Below the pieces are notes generated by a model. The model had not been told where the DNA came from. It did not search any database and saw nothing but the letters and a program-made list of their open reading frames with translations. A program made the position numbers and the translations under genes. Of a stretch of DNA of 64,000 bases, positions 8,317-17,450 are shown piece after piece. The DNA is from Pedobacter sp. HDW13 (GTDB lineage Bacteria; Bacteroidota; Bacteroidia; Sphingobacteriales; Sphingobacteriaceae): assembly GCF_011303555.1 (NCBI RefSeq), contig NZ_CP049868.1:806001-870000 (forward strand). Reading direction: 5' to 3'. How positions within the stretch are numbered: position 1 is the stretch's first letter; every line of letters begins with the position of its first letter.

Positions 8317-11300
8317 TTATAGGAAAATCGTAAGACTACCACTATACTGTTTACAGTCAGGAGCCAAATTGATTACATAAAAATAAACTCCTGCTGCTAT
8401 TACTCTGCCATTCGTCTTTCCATCAAATTCCTTTTGATAACCCTCAGAGGTAAAAATCACATTACCATTTCTGTTAAAAATTTTTATACTGGCCTTAGGG
8501 TATTGATCAATGTTCGAAATTCGCCAGGTGTCATTAACTCCATCATCATTAGGGCTAATTGAATTCGGAATTTCTATTGCCTTTTCTGAAAATATAATTG
8601 GTACAACAGCCCTTTCACTTTCACAGGTTCCGTTAGCTAAACTCATAAAGAAAGTAGAAGATTTTAATATATTCAATTTAAAAAAACCGGTTTCATTACT
8701 GGCTAGTAACTTTCCATTTGTAGCCTTATCATATAGATTAAACATTCCCGAGGTATTGGCATTAGCCCTAATAATACCTTCGCCTTCTGCACATAATAAA
8801 GATGGATAAACGATAGGTGGACTAATGATTTCTCCTGAATTAGAAATTGTAAAGTTAAAGCTTTGCTCGGAGCAGGTAGAATTACTATTATCTGTTATCG
8901 TTAAAAAGTAAAGACCTTCCTTAACATTATCCAATCCAATATTTGTAGATATAATTTCACCATCAGTATTTCTCCAAGTATAATGATACGGTAAAATACC
9001 ACCTTTTATAGAAATGTTTGCGACAGAACCTACACCCATGCCGCATCGATCATTTGTAATGTGCGTACTTTCAGGATCGATTGAAAGCGGTGTAATTCTT
9101 TCAATGACGTATGTTTTGTAGAAAATTTCACATTTGTTTTCATCCCGGAGATAAAGTTGATAATCTCCTTCACTTAAATTTAAAATTTCATTGCTGTTGC
9201 CAATTTCTTTTCCTTCCCTATCTAGCCACCTAAACTCAATATTTTCATGATAATCTGCAGTATTTATTTTAACTGAGCCATTATTTAAATTGCAGGTTGC
9301 AGGTGTAATCATAAATGGAAAGTCAGGATAAGTTATGGAGCTTTGACGGATAATATTAAAAGTACGGTTTGCCGTGCAGTAACCATTATCAACGATTAAA
9401 GTATATTTTCCGGCAGCTAAATTTTCCAGGTCTTGTTTATCCCCTACCTGTATACCTGATTCATTGATCCATTTGAAACTAAAACCAGTTGATGCAGATA
9501 TAATATTAAGCTTTTTAATATGACCATTATCTGCAATACAGCTCGCATTTTGTATATCTGCTGTTTGATCATCTATAGTTATAGCATTTAATATGGGAAT
9601 TTCAAAATCGTAAACCGCAGCGCCACATATCCCCTCATCACTTACTTCAAGAAAATACTTTCCACCAGGAACGTTAACCAGTTCACTTTCCTGACTAATG
9701 ATGTTTTTTTGTTCATCTTTCCAAACCAATTTAATTTTACCCACACCTGAAACGATAACATTCGTAATACTCCCATTTGAACTACCGCAACCAGCTTTAG
9801 TAATATTAACCTTAACTTTATCGATTAAAGGCACACCCTTGGCTGGAATTTCAAAAGGACCAAATGTTGCCACACAATCATCAGCAGTTGTTAACTGTAG
9901 TGTGTATTTACCACTTTTTACATTACTAAGAATCAAACTATTTCCCTTTACTTCCCCTTTTTCATCTATCCATTTAAATGATTTTGTAGTAAAATCGTTT
10001 TGATTAGAAATAAAAAGATTTTTAATCCCACCATCTTCCTTGTTACAGTTCTCCGGACTAATGAGCATAATGCCTGTAAATAGTTGCGGTTGGCCATCTT
10101 TCACTGAATAGGATAAGGTTTGCGTTTTACAGGTGGTCCCCAAAAAAGCCTGAAAGGTATAAATATCTGGTTTAACATTTATTAATTCTTCTGTATTCCC
10201 AACTAAATTGCCCTTACTATCTTTCCATTCTATACGCGTTGCCCCAATAACCTTTAAACCTTTAATATATCCATTGTTTAGACCGCAACTAGTATTTTTA
10301 ACAGAAACATTTCCTGCCAGAAAGCTAAGCCCAAGGAATTTAGATGTTCGGTTGTTTATACTGGCTGAAGCGGTGAAACCTATATCAGAAGGGATAGTAA
10401 TGGTCCATTTCCCCGAGGCATCTGCCATAGTGTTTGCTGCATAGGCTTTAGCTTCACACTGCATACATTCGCCATCGGTATATACCTCAATTTCAGAATT
10501 TGGAGTTGCCGTTCCGGTTAGTACACCATTACTGTAATTTGTGATATTTATCACAGGAAGTTCTACTTTACTATTTTCTGGTTTGTAAACAATACTTTGT
10601 GCTGTGCAATAAATCGAATTTCTCTGCAAGAGAATATCTCCACAATTAGTTGCATAAATACCTGGCCCAAAACCCCCATATTTATTATTAGCTAAAATAT
10701 TGGCTTGTCCTGCATCTTTACCGCCTATCAATACATTATTACAAGCATCGAAATCAAGCAAAGAATGCGCGTAAGATCCTTGAGTATTTAATGCGCCAAC
10801 CCCAAAACTGTTTCCTTGAATTAACATCCCCACCGATATATCCTTAAAACTGAAACCTGCGCTCATGGAAGTAAAATTATTAAGCAATTCTACTTTTTTA
10901 AAATTTTGAATGATATGGGGATCTGATAAGCCCCCTTTAAGTAACTCATCCCCGAAAACATTATTTTTAATAACACATATCTCTCCTCTTTGCTGTACAC
11001 TTTGTGTAGATGGATCAATACCTGTAATTAGCATACCCCTATAAATATATCCACACTGATTGCCTTCGGCTTTGGTATCTCCTCCAATTAAAATATTATC
11101 GCACTGATAAAATCTTAACATAGAGCCAAAAGCTGTTCCCAATAGCTCCGTACGCTCCGGATTGAAGGCAAACCAATTGTTTGAAACTTTGATCTTATTA
11201 CATTTAAACATGCTAAGATTAACATCGATTTTACCATATACATTTCCTTTATTTGGTGCCCCGATAATAATATTTTCACAATTATTGAGTGAAATGGGTG

Positions 11301-11718
11301 TAGACGATCTTGAAGCCGCATTAGCAAAAAATGAAAAGTAAAAACCATAGATTTCCAGGTTTTTTAAACTCGTGCCTGAGAAACCAATAGGGGTTACATC
11401 GGAAACATAAGAGACGCTGGTTTTCAGAGTTACCTTTGCACTGGATAATCCCAAAGCAGGCCCGGGCAAAGTTGTGGCATCAATCACCAAGTTTGAAGAA
11501 AGTATTAATGGACTCACTATGCTAATCAGAACAGGCTGATTAGTAATATTGAAATAAATATAGTCTGTTTCGGCGCTACCATTAGCTGCAGCCAATTGTA
11601 GCGTTTCTCTTAATGAGCCTATTCCACTATCTGCACTACTACTTACTGTAAAAATAGCAGCTCTTGCAACATACGAACATAAAATAAAAACAAATACAAG
11701 AGCGATGATCTTTCGCAT
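8317..11718 (-). CDS. Large T9SS-exported surface protein with gliding motility-associated C-terminal domain
   Basis: A 1133-aa secreted protein. It has an N-terminal signal peptide (ends near ARA, residue 20). Residues about 25-400 contain repeated N-NIIIG / NVLIGG / NCGDILLQ rungs of a right-handed parallel beta-helix. Then come about six SprB-like repeats of 80-90 residues, each with a Cys, an NGxI segment and an NVxxGxYxL segment. The C-terminal 85 residues hold IPNSISPNDDGVNDTWRI and the rest of the gliding motility-associated (CHU_C, type B) sorting domain used for export through the type IX system. An adhesin or matrix role is inference. A minus-7 box lies at 11743-11750. Confidence 0.9.
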   Translation of the reverse strand: MRKIIALVFVFILCSYVARAAIFTVSSSADSGIGSLRETLQLAAANGSAETDYIYFNITNQPVLISIVSPLILSSNLVIDATTLPGPALGLSSAKVTLKTSVSYVSDVTPIGFSGTSLKNLEIYGFYFSFFANAASRSSTPISLNNCENIIIGAPNKGNVYGKIDVNLSMFKCNKIKVSNNWFAFNPERTELLGTAFGSMLRFYQCDNILIGGDTKAEGNQCGYIYRGMLITGIDPSTQSVQQRGEICVIKNNVFGDELLKGGLSDPHIIQNFKKVELLNNFTSMSAGFSFKDISVGMLIQGNSFGVGALNTQGSYAHSLLDFDACNNVLIGGKDAGQANILANNKYGGFGPGIYATNCGDILLQRNSIYCTAQSIVYKPENSKVELPVINITNYSNGVLTGTATPNSEIEVYTDGECMQCEAKAYAANTMADASGKWTITIPSDIGFTASASINNRTSKFLGLSFLAGNVSVKNTSCGLNNGYIKGLKVIGATRIEWKDSKGNLVGNTEELINVKPDIYTFQAFLGTTCKTQTLSYSVKDGQPQLFTGIMLISPENCNKEDGGIKNLFISNQNDFTTKSFKWIDEKGEVKGNSLILSNVKSGKYTLQLTTADDCVATFGPFEIPAKGVPLIDKVKVNITKAGCGSSNGSITNVIVSGVGKIKLVWKDEQKNIISQESELVNVPGGKYFLEVSDEGICGAAVYDFEIPILNAITIDDQTADIQNASCIADNGHIKKLNIISASTGFSFKWINESGIQVGDKQDLENLAAGKYTLIVDNGYCTANRTFNIIRQSSITYPDFPFMITPATCNLNNGSVKINTADYHENIEFRWLDREGKEIGNSNEILNLSEGDYQLYLRDENKCEIFYKTYVIERITPLSIDPESTHITNDRCGMGVGSVANISIKGGILPYHYTWRNTDGEIISTNIGLDNVKEGLYFLTITDNSNSTCSEQSFNFTISNSGEIISPPIVYPSLLCAEGEGIIRANANTSGMFNLYDKATNGKLLASNETGFFKLNILKSSTFFMSLANGTCESERAVVPIIFSEKAIEIPNSISPNDDGVNDTWRISNIDQYPKASIKIFNRNGNVIFTSEGYQKEFDGKTNGRVIAAGVYFYVINLAPDCKQYSGSLTIFL

Positions 11719-11742
11719 ATTTAATAAGAAAAATTAGATACA

Positions 11743-11750
11743 CAAATATA
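11743..11750 (-). promoter_or_regulatory. Minus-7 promoter box of the 1133-aa surface protein gene
   Basis: On the minus strand this reads TATATTTG, a full match to the Bacteroidota TAnnTTTG element, 25 bp upstream of the start codon. I see no TTG at the usual minus-33 spacing. Confidence 0.5.
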
Positions 11751-11966
11751 TCAAAACCTCATCAGTTTATAACCAGCAATGCGATGAGTTTACAATGAAC
11801 ATCCATTCTTAGAAAGAAAATTCAAACTTAAATTCAAGTCTATAAGAAGCTTTTCCTGAAAAAGTTTTCCACATCTGTGAAGTCCAAAACACAAATTTGT
11901 CTATAAACATACTTTAAACTGTTTAAACCTGTTTTTTGCTTTACAGGCATAAAAAGTGCTTAAATT

Positions 11967-11995
11967 TTGATTTCAGGCACATTTAACTAAATTTG
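11967..11995 (+). promoter_or_regulatory. Promoter of the lysine aminotransferase gene
   Basis: TTG (11967-11969), an 18-bp spacer and TAAATTTG (11988-11995) match the Bacteroidota consensus TTG-N17-20-TAnnTTTG. Expected transcription start is near 12000. This rules out the TTG codon at 11993 as start and supports ATG 12017. Confidence 0.65.
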
Positions 11996-12016
11996 GATTA
12001 TACCAAATCCAAGTTT

Positions 12017-13348
12017 ATGTATCAATTAACAGTACCTGCAAACCGCGTTAGTGAATCTTTAAGTAAGCACATTTTAGCTGATGGTTTCGATCTGACTTAC
12101 GATATGGAAAAGAGTCAGGGCGCCTATATTTACGATTCGAAACACAATAGAACCCTGCTCGATTTTTTCACCTGTTTTGCATCTGTTCCTTTAGGATACA
12201 ATCACCCAAAAATGATCAATGATGAGGCTTTTAAGAAAAGTCTTTTCCAGGCTGCTTTGGCCAACCCATCTAACTCTGATGTTTACACACAGCAATACGC
12301 TCAATTTGTAGAAACTTTTTCCCAAGTGGGTATCCCCGATTACCTACACCACGCTTTTTTTATAGCAGGCGGCGGTCTGGCGGTAGAAAATGCTTTAAAA
12401 GTGGCCATGGACTGGAAAGTGCAAAAAAACTTTGCCAAAGGTTACACCAGCGAAAAGGGCTTTAAAGTATTGCATTTCGAAAGGGCTTTCCACGGTCGCA
12501 CGGGTTATACCCTGAGTTTAACCAATACCCTGCCCGATAAAACCAAATGGTTTGCCAAATTCGACTGGCCAAGGGTCTCGGTTCCCGAGGTTAAATTTCC
12601 GCTATCGGGCAACAACCTAACCCATGCCGTTGAAACCGAAGAAACATCCATCGCTCAGATTAAAAAGGCTTTTGCCAATCATAAAGACGATATCTGTGCC
12701 ATTATTGTAGAGCCTATCCAATCGGAGGGTGGCGACAACCATTTACGTGAGGAATTCTTAATCCAGTTAAAAGCCCTTGCCGACGAAAATGAAGCTTGTT
12801 TAATTTATGATGAAGTACAAACGGGTGTTGGCTTAACGGGTAAATTCTGGTGTCACCAGCACTTTAGCGAAAAAGCACGTCCTGACATTCTCGCATTCGG
12901 CAAAAAAATGCAGGTATGCGGTATTTTAGCAGGAAAAAAAATAGATGAAATAGAAACCAATGTATTTAAAGTACCAAGTCGTATCAACTCTACCTGGGGT
13001 GGCAACCTGGTTGATATGGTACGCTCAACTCAAATCCTGCAGATTGTAGAAGAAGATCAGCTTTGCGAAAATGCAACCAAAGTGGGTGCTTATTTAAGAG
13101 ATCAATTGGAAAGCTTATCGCAAAGGTTTGATCAGATGGCAAATGTACGCGGAAGAGGATTGCTTTGCTCTTTCGATTTCCCAAACAAAGAGATTCGTAA
13201 TACTTTTATAAGCAAAGGACTGGAAAACAATGTGATGTTTTTGGGATGTGGCGAAAAAACAATTCGCTTCCGCCCGGCACTTTGCATTGAGCAAAAACAT
13301 ATTGACGAAGGCTTGACCATTATGGAAAAAATATTGCCTTTATTGTAG
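12017..13348 (+). CDS. lat: L-lysine 6-aminotransferase (class III)
   Basis: A 443-aa class III PLP aminotransferase. The FGKKMQVCG block, containing the PLP Lys, and the VEPIQSEGGDNH and YDEVQTGVGLTG segments are characteristic of lysine epsilon-aminotransferase, which transfers the 6-amino group of lysine to 2-oxoglutarate, giving 2-aminoadipate 6-semialdehyde. The upstream in-frame TTG at 11993 lies inside the promoter box, so ATG 12017 is preferred. A small membrane-protein gene follows 2 bp later. The convergent acyl-CoA dehydrogenase may act later in lysine breakdown (inference). Confidence 0.9.
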   Translation: MYQLTVPANRVSESLSKHILADGFDLTYDMEKSQGAYIYDSKHNRTLLDFFTCFASVPLGYNHPKMINDEAFKKSLFQAALANPSNSDVYTQQYAQFVETFSQVGIPDYLHHAFFIAGGGLAVENALKVAMDWKVQKNFAKGYTSEKGFKVLHFERAFHGRTGYTLSLTNTLPDKTKWFAKFDWPRVSVPEVKFPLSGNNLTHAVETEETSIAQIKKAFANHKDDICAIIVEPIQSEGGDNHLREEFLIQLKALADENEACLIYDEVQTGVGLTGKFWCHQHFSEKARPDILAFGKKMQVCGILAGKKIDEIETNVFKVPSRINSTWGGNLVDMVRSTQILQIVEEDQLCENATKVGAYLRDQLESLSQRFDQMANVRGRGLLCSFDFPNKEIRNTFISKGLENNVMFLGCGEKTIRFRPALCIEQKHIDEGLTIMEKILPLL

Positions 13349-13350
13349 GC

Positions 13351-13752
13351 ATGAGTAGAAAATTTCTTATCTATAGCATTGCAGCAATTGTTTTAATCCT
13401 TATTTTCTTTATGGTTAAAGATACTTTTAACCAACCGGGAATTGAGGGAATGAAAGCTGGTTTTAAAGAAATTGCCAAATACAGAAACGATAACAATACC
13501 GGACCTGTACAGCGTATTTATGTGGTAACGGTTAAAGACTCGGTTTGGGAAGAGCTGGAAGATTATGGTAATTTAATGCCACATACTAAGTATGGCAATA
13601 CCAAAGTATATTTCTTTATGCAAAATGCAAGCGTTCCGCAAAGTTTACAGCCGGGTGAAGTTAATTTCGATCCGGTTTTTAATAAAGCCTGTATTGCTTT
13701 GTACGAAAAAAGTGCCATGAGCCAGGTAGCTTTTAACAAACATCCTTTTTAG
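13351..13752 (+). CDS. Small protein with one N-terminal membrane helix, unknown function
   Basis: Not recognised. The 133-aa product has a single hydrophobic helix at residues 5-22 (FLIYSIAAIVLILIFFMV) and a soluble remainder with a beta-rich YVVTVKDSVWEELEDYG segment, probably facing the periplasm. Its ATG is 2 bp after the lat stop codon, so it is co-transcribed with lat. A functional link to lysine metabolism is possible but not shown. Confidence 0.72.
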   Translation: MSRKFLIYSIAAIVLILIFFMVKDTFNQPGIEGMKAGFKEIAKYRNDNNTGPVQRIYVVTVKDSVWEELEDYGNLMPHTKYGNTKVYFFMQNASVPQSLQPGEVNFDPVFNKACIALYEKSAMSQVAFNKHPF

Positions 13753-13766
13753 CCGCCATTGGTCTG

Positions 13767-13867
13767 TCCGTAGAGTTCTGAAAGGCTCTACGGATTATTG
13801 AATGGAAAAGAGTCTTTGACTCGCCTTTGGCCTTAATCCTATCGGTTTGTGTCTTCACAGACCGACC
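13767..13867. repeat. Two palindromic hairpins between convergent genes
   Basis: TCCGTAGAG / CTCTACGGA forms a perfect 9-bp stem at 13767-13794. A second imperfect hairpin, CGGTTTGTG / CACAGACCG, lies near 13845-13867. They resemble the REP-like elements elsewhere in this window and may also act as transcription terminators. Confidence 0.45.
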
Positions 13868-13954
13868 ATGATATTTCAATTGACAGAATCGAATCTTGGT
13901 TTATAGTAGGTGGTTTGTGAAAAAAAAACCATTAGATTCAGGAACTAACAACCA

Positions 13955-15316
13955 TCACACAAAAGCCGAAAAGCCCGTTATTGCCCGTCCAACTATCAAT
14001 GTATTGATTTCCTTCGTGCCCTCGTAAGAATAAATGGCTTCGGCATCGGCAACGAAACGGGCCACATTGTATTCCAACAAAATGCCATTGCCACCCATTA
14101 CCTCACGTGCCCTGCTTACCACATCACGCGTGCGCAGCGAGCAAAAAACCTTGGCCAGCGAAGCATGTTCATCTTTCAGCAAACCCTGATCCTGTAGCTG
14201 AGATAAACGAAAACATAACGTTTGCATCGCTGTTAAATTCGATAGCATTTCTACTAAATGGTTTTGGATCAATTGAAAAGAGGCAATCGGTTTACCAAAC
14301 TGTTTCCGGGTTCGGGTATAATCGAGAGCATTCTCGTACGCACCACGGGCACAACCTACAGCTTGCCAGGCCACACCTGCCCGTGTCATCTGTAAAACCT
14401 TTGCGGTATCTTTAAATGAGTTGGCATTTTGCAAACGATCGGCCTCTTCTACTTCGCAATTGGTTAAGGTAATTAAACCATTCTGAACAATCCGGAGTGC
14501 CATTTTATTCTGCATTTTTTCTACTGCAAAACCCGGATTGTCTTTTTTAACAATAAAGCCTTTTACCTCACTACTTTCCTCATCGCGTGCCCAAATCACC
14601 AATATATCGGCAAAGGTTGCGTTGCCAATCCATTTCTTCTGACCGTTTAAAACCCATTTGTCACCTATTTTTTTACAAGTTGTAGTTAAGCCACCTGCTG
14701 CGGCCGAACCTACTTCGGGCTCGGTTAAGCCGAATGCTCCGATAATTTTAAACTGCTGCATGAGGGGCAGCCATTGTTGTTTTTGTTCCTCCGATCCACA
14801 TAAATAAATCGAACCCATGGCCAAACCACTTTGCACACCAAAAAAGGTCGAAATAGAGGTATCAATTCTGGCCATTTCCATCGCTAAGATCCCTTCCATC
14901 AGGTTCGATTTACCAGGACAGCCATAGCCTTTGTAAGTTAACCCGCAAATGTTTAGCTCGGCAAGTTTGGGTATAATTTCGAACGGAAATTCTGCTTTGT
15001 TCCAATATTGGTTTACAATAGGCTTAACTTCCTTTTCTAAAAAAGCACGTACTTTTAATTGCAGCTCGCGGTCTTCATCTTTTAAAGCTTCATCGCCCAG
15101 ATGATAAAAATCGCCTTCAATAGGTGGCAGTTCTTTCTTTATATGCGATCCACCCATCATCTTCATCATCCCCTGAATCTGTTTATCATCCAGATTTGAG
15201 ATGGTTTCCACCATTTTAGGCAGATCAACTTTTTTCGACAAGGCATCTAACTTATCGAAATCTACATGTTTAAAAAGCTTATATGCGTTTTTGAGAGAAG
15301 AGAATATGTTCGCCAT
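13955..15316 (-). CDS. Acyl-CoA dehydrogenase, glutaryl-CoA dehydrogenase-like
   Basis: A 453-aa FAD-dependent acyl-CoA dehydrogenase. The order is an N-terminal extension of about 60 residues, the all-alpha domain, the beta domain with GAFGLTEPEVGSAAAGGLTT and KKWIGNATFADI, and the C-terminal helical domain with VMGGNGILLEYNVAR and the likely catalytic Glu in YSYEGTKEINTLIVGRAI. That last block is most like glutaryl-CoA dehydrogenases, which form crotonyl-CoA late in lysine degradation, and lat is the neighbouring gene. Specificity is inferred only. Monocistronic, ATG at 15316. Confidence 0.88.
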   Translation of the reverse strand: MANIFSSLKNAYKLFKHVDFDKLDALSKKVDLPKMVETISNLDDKQIQGMMKMMGGSHIKKELPPIEGDFYHLGDEALKDEDRELQLKVRAFLEKEVKPIVNQYWNKAEFPFEIIPKLAELNICGLTYKGYGCPGKSNLMEGILAMEMARIDTSISTFFGVQSGLAMGSIYLCGSEEQKQQWLPLMQQFKIIGAFGLTEPEVGSAAAGGLTTTCKKIGDKWVLNGQKKWIGNATFADILVIWARDEESSEVKGFIVKKDNPGFAVEKMQNKMALRIVQNGLITLTNCEVEEADRLQNANSFKDTAKVLQMTRAGVAWQAVGCARGAYENALDYTRTRKQFGKPIASFQLIQNHLVEMLSNLTAMQTLCFRLSQLQDQGLLKDEHASLAKVFCSLRTRDVVSRAREVMGGNGILLEYNVARFVADAEAIYSYEGTKEINTLIVGRAITGFSAFV

Positions 15317-15410
15317 TATGATTTGTTTTTAGCGTAACAAATAAATGGCGGTTTTGTTCAGATGTAGAAGCCCAATGAGGCTCACCGATATATTGTAGTA
15401 TTATAACAAC

Positions 15411-15475
15411 TTAACCACATAAGTCATAAAAGAACATATAAACTTATGTTGCCTTATGTTTCTTATATGGTTAAA
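15411..15475. repeat. Imperfect inverted repeat (ACCACATAAG type)
   Basis: TTAACCACATAAG on one side and CTTATATGGTTAA on the other flank internal imperfect copies of CATAAG/CTTATG. I recall similar CACATAAG-type palindromes scattered in Bacteroidota intergenic regions. It may also serve as terminator of the bshB1 operon. Confidence 0.45.
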
Positions 15476-15485
15476 ATCTGTTTTA

Positions 15486-16202
15486 CTACCGCAAATCAAA
15501 CAGGTTATCAACACCTAATAATTTCCTCGAGGTAAAGCCCTCGCCGAAAGTTGTGCCAATGCTCTTGCCAAACTCTCTTGCACGACCGATCACACTCTCA
15601 AAAAACTCAGGCGATGAAATATAAGTTTGCAATCCATCAACATCAGGGTTATAAAACTGTGTTTTAAATGCTTGGATCGATTTAATTTTGGCATCCATGT
15701 GATCAGAAATATCAACAATAATATCAGGCCTTAAATAACGGTCCTGAATATATTGCAAAAGTAACCTCGGGCGGTGTGCTTCTTGTTTAACACCATTTAA
15801 AACTGTCTCCACTTTTGGTAAACCCGATAAAAATACCGAATCAAAAACCAAATCTCCTGCGCGGCCATGATCCGGATGACGATCTTCTAAGGCATTACTT
15901 AAAATAATTTCTGGCTGATATTTACGGATCACTTTAACTATCTCTAAACGATGAAACTCATCGTTCTGGAAAAAGCCATCGCGCATACCAAGGTTCTCGC
16001 GTACATGCAGCCCCAGTACTTTGGCCGACTGCGCAGCTTCTTCATCCCGGGTTTCGGCGGTACCGCGTGTACCCAATTCGCCACGGGTAAGGTCAACAAT
16101 GCCAACCTTTTTACCCAATGCAATATGTTTTAAAATTGTTCCTGAACAGCAAAGCTCAGCATCGTCAGGATGAACGGCTATAACTAAAATATCTAATTTC
16201 AT
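15486..16202 (-). CDS. bshB1: Bacillithiol biosynthesis deacetylase BshB1
   Basis: Removes the acetyl group from GlcNAc-malate in bacillithiol synthesis. The 238-aa LmbE-fold protein has the zinc site AVHPDDAELCCSGT (His11, Asp13, Asp14) and the later HPDHGRAGDL His pair. The segments VDLTRGELGTRGTAETRDEEA and LGMRDGFFQND are the signature of the BshB1 subfamily. It is the last gene of a compact minus-strand operon after glutathione peroxidase (5-bp gap) and DUF4294. bshA and bshC are not in this window. Confidence 0.93.
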   Translation of the reverse strand: MKLDILVIAVHPDDAELCCSGTILKHIALGKKVGIVDLTRGELGTRGTAETRDEEAAQSAKVLGLHVRENLGMRDGFFQNDEFHRLEIVKVIRKYQPEIILSNALEDRHPDHGRAGDLVFDSVFLSGLPKVETVLNGVKQEAHRPRLLLQYIQDRYLRPDIIVDISDHMDAKIKSIQAFKTQFYNPDVDGLQTYISSPEFFESVIGRAREFGKSIGTTFGEGFTSRKLLGVDNLFDLR

Positions 16203-16207
16203 AGGTT

Positions 16208-16720
16208 TTATCGGGCATTTTCATTCAGCAACTGCTGAATTTTCTTTTTGATTTTTGTACTTAAAGGTTTGGTAAAAGGCAGATAAAAATCAACCAGTTC
16301 ACCATTTCTGTTTACCAGGTATTTGTGAAAGTTCCAGCGGGGTTTCGAACTTAATTTACGATTTTGTTTTTTATCGCTCAAAAACTGATAAAGTGGGTGC
16401 ATAAGCTGTCCACGTATCATAATTTTATCAAAAACCGGGAATTTAACGCCATGGTTAATCTCGCAAAAGGAAGCGATGTCAGTACCATCAAGAGGCTCCT
16501 GTTTACCAAAATCGTTGCTGGGGAAGCCTAATATTTCGAAATCGGGATGGTTAATTTCGTCTTTAAGCTGTTGTAATTCTTTTAATTGCGGCGTAAATCC
16601 GCAGGCTGATGCTGTATTTACGATAAGTACTACTTTATTCCTGTAGGCAGATAGCGGCTGATCGTCGCCATTGATTTTCTTAACCTTAAACGGATAAATA
16701 TTCGGAATGCTTTCCTGCAT
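16208..16720 (-). CDS. Glutathione peroxidase-family thiol peroxidase (Cys type)
   Basis: Reduces hydroperoxides. The 170-aa protein has peroxidatic Cys40 in NTASACGFTPQ and the catalytic partners Gln74 (FGKQEP), Trp129 and Asn130 (PRWNF). The usual FPCN Cys is replaced by Ser68, but Cys86 in ASFCEINHGVKFP is at the place of the resolving Cys of thioredoxin-dependent members, so a disulfide cycle is possible. Such enzymes usually draw electrons from thioredoxin; the adjacency to bshB1 raises bacillithiol as an alternative (inference). Second gene of the DUF4294-gpx-bshB1 operon. Confidence 0.92.
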   Translation of the reverse strand: MQESIPNIYPFKVKKINGDDQPLSAYRNKVVLIVNTASACGFTPQLKELQQLKDEINHPDFEILGFPSNDFGKQEPLDGTDIASFCEINHGVKFPVFDKIMIRGQLMHPLYQFLSDKKQNRKLSSKPRWNFHKYLVNRNGELVDFYLPFTKPLSTKIKKKIQQLLNENAR

Positions 16721-16726
16721 TATTTT

Positions 16727-17341
16727 TTATTGATAAAAACCCGATGTGCGGATAATAGATTCTATATCCCTATCCTCTGTCGGGTCGTAAGTGCTTTTTA
16801 AATTATGGCCAACTACGCGGGCAACAATCTGATATGAAAACGCAGCAAAACCTCCTTTGGTTTGTTTCACAATATCGTAGGTGGTACGCCCAACTTCACG
16901 GTCAATCAGTTTCGTTAAAATCTGTCCCTGAGTAATTGTTAGTTCCTTTATTTCTCGGTTAAACATGTCTTTAATTTCTTTATCACATTGTTTAACCAGT
17001 TGTTTTTGTTCCTTTTTTTCCGGTGTACGGGCCAGGTCCTGTTCCAGTTGCTCGTATCTGCGTTTGGCAAATAAAGCGTAAGGCATTACTTTTAACACAT
17101 TGTATCTTAAACGGTTGTAAGCAGCCTGCTCAGCAGGCGACTTCCATATTCTGGCCGCATAAATAGAAACATCTTCCAGCTGCATCCACGGAATCATTAT
17201 ACCATTATCGTTAGTAGAGGCTACTCTAATTGTATCGTTTCTACCTAATTTAGGAAATACTGGAGCCACCGGTTCCTGCGCCTGCAGTGAAACACCATAA
17301 ATCATTACAATACAAAGAAAAAAGAGCCCTTTAATTTTCAT
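16727..17341 (-). CDS. DUF4294-family exported protein
   Basis: A 204-aa protein with a signal peptide ending near LQAQ (residue 22), followed by a mostly helical domain. I recognise the DNGIMIPWMQLEDVSIYA and NRLRYNVLKVMPYA segments as DUF4294, a Bacteroidota family of unknown function. It is first in a three-gene unit with glutathione peroxidase (6-bp gap) and bshB1. A TAACTTTG minus-7 box lies at 17357-17364 on the minus strand, 15 bp before the ATG. Confidence 0.85.
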   Translation of the reverse strand: MKIKGLFFLCIVMIYGVSLQAQEPVAPVFPKLGRNDTIRVASTNDNGIMIPWMQLEDVSIYAARIWKSPAEQAAYNRLRYNVLKVMPYALFAKRRYEQLEQDLARTPEKKEQKQLVKQCDKEIKDMFNREIKELTITQGQILTKLIDREVGRTTYDIVKQTKGGFAAFSYQIVARVVGHNLKSTYDPTEDRDIESIIRTSGFYQ

Positions 17342-17356
17342 AAATTTATACTTTTA

Positions 17357-17364
17357 CAAAGTTA
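17357..17364 (-). promoter_or_regulatory. Minus-7 box of the DUF4294-gpx-bshB1 operon
   Basis: On the minus strand this reads TAACTTTG, matching TAnnTTTG, 15 bp upstream of the first gene. No clear minus-33 TTG. Confidence 0.5.
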
Positions 17365-17450
17365 GGTGTTATTTCATATATTAGTTGTTTCACAGAACTA
17401 ATATAAGTTTTATTCATAAATAAGACGCAATTTTTACGCAAAAAATACAA

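Noticed and set aside
8317..11718. Horizontal transfer of the surface protein gene
   Set aside because: Domain make-up and promoter box are native to the phylum, and no mobile element or tRNA flanks it.
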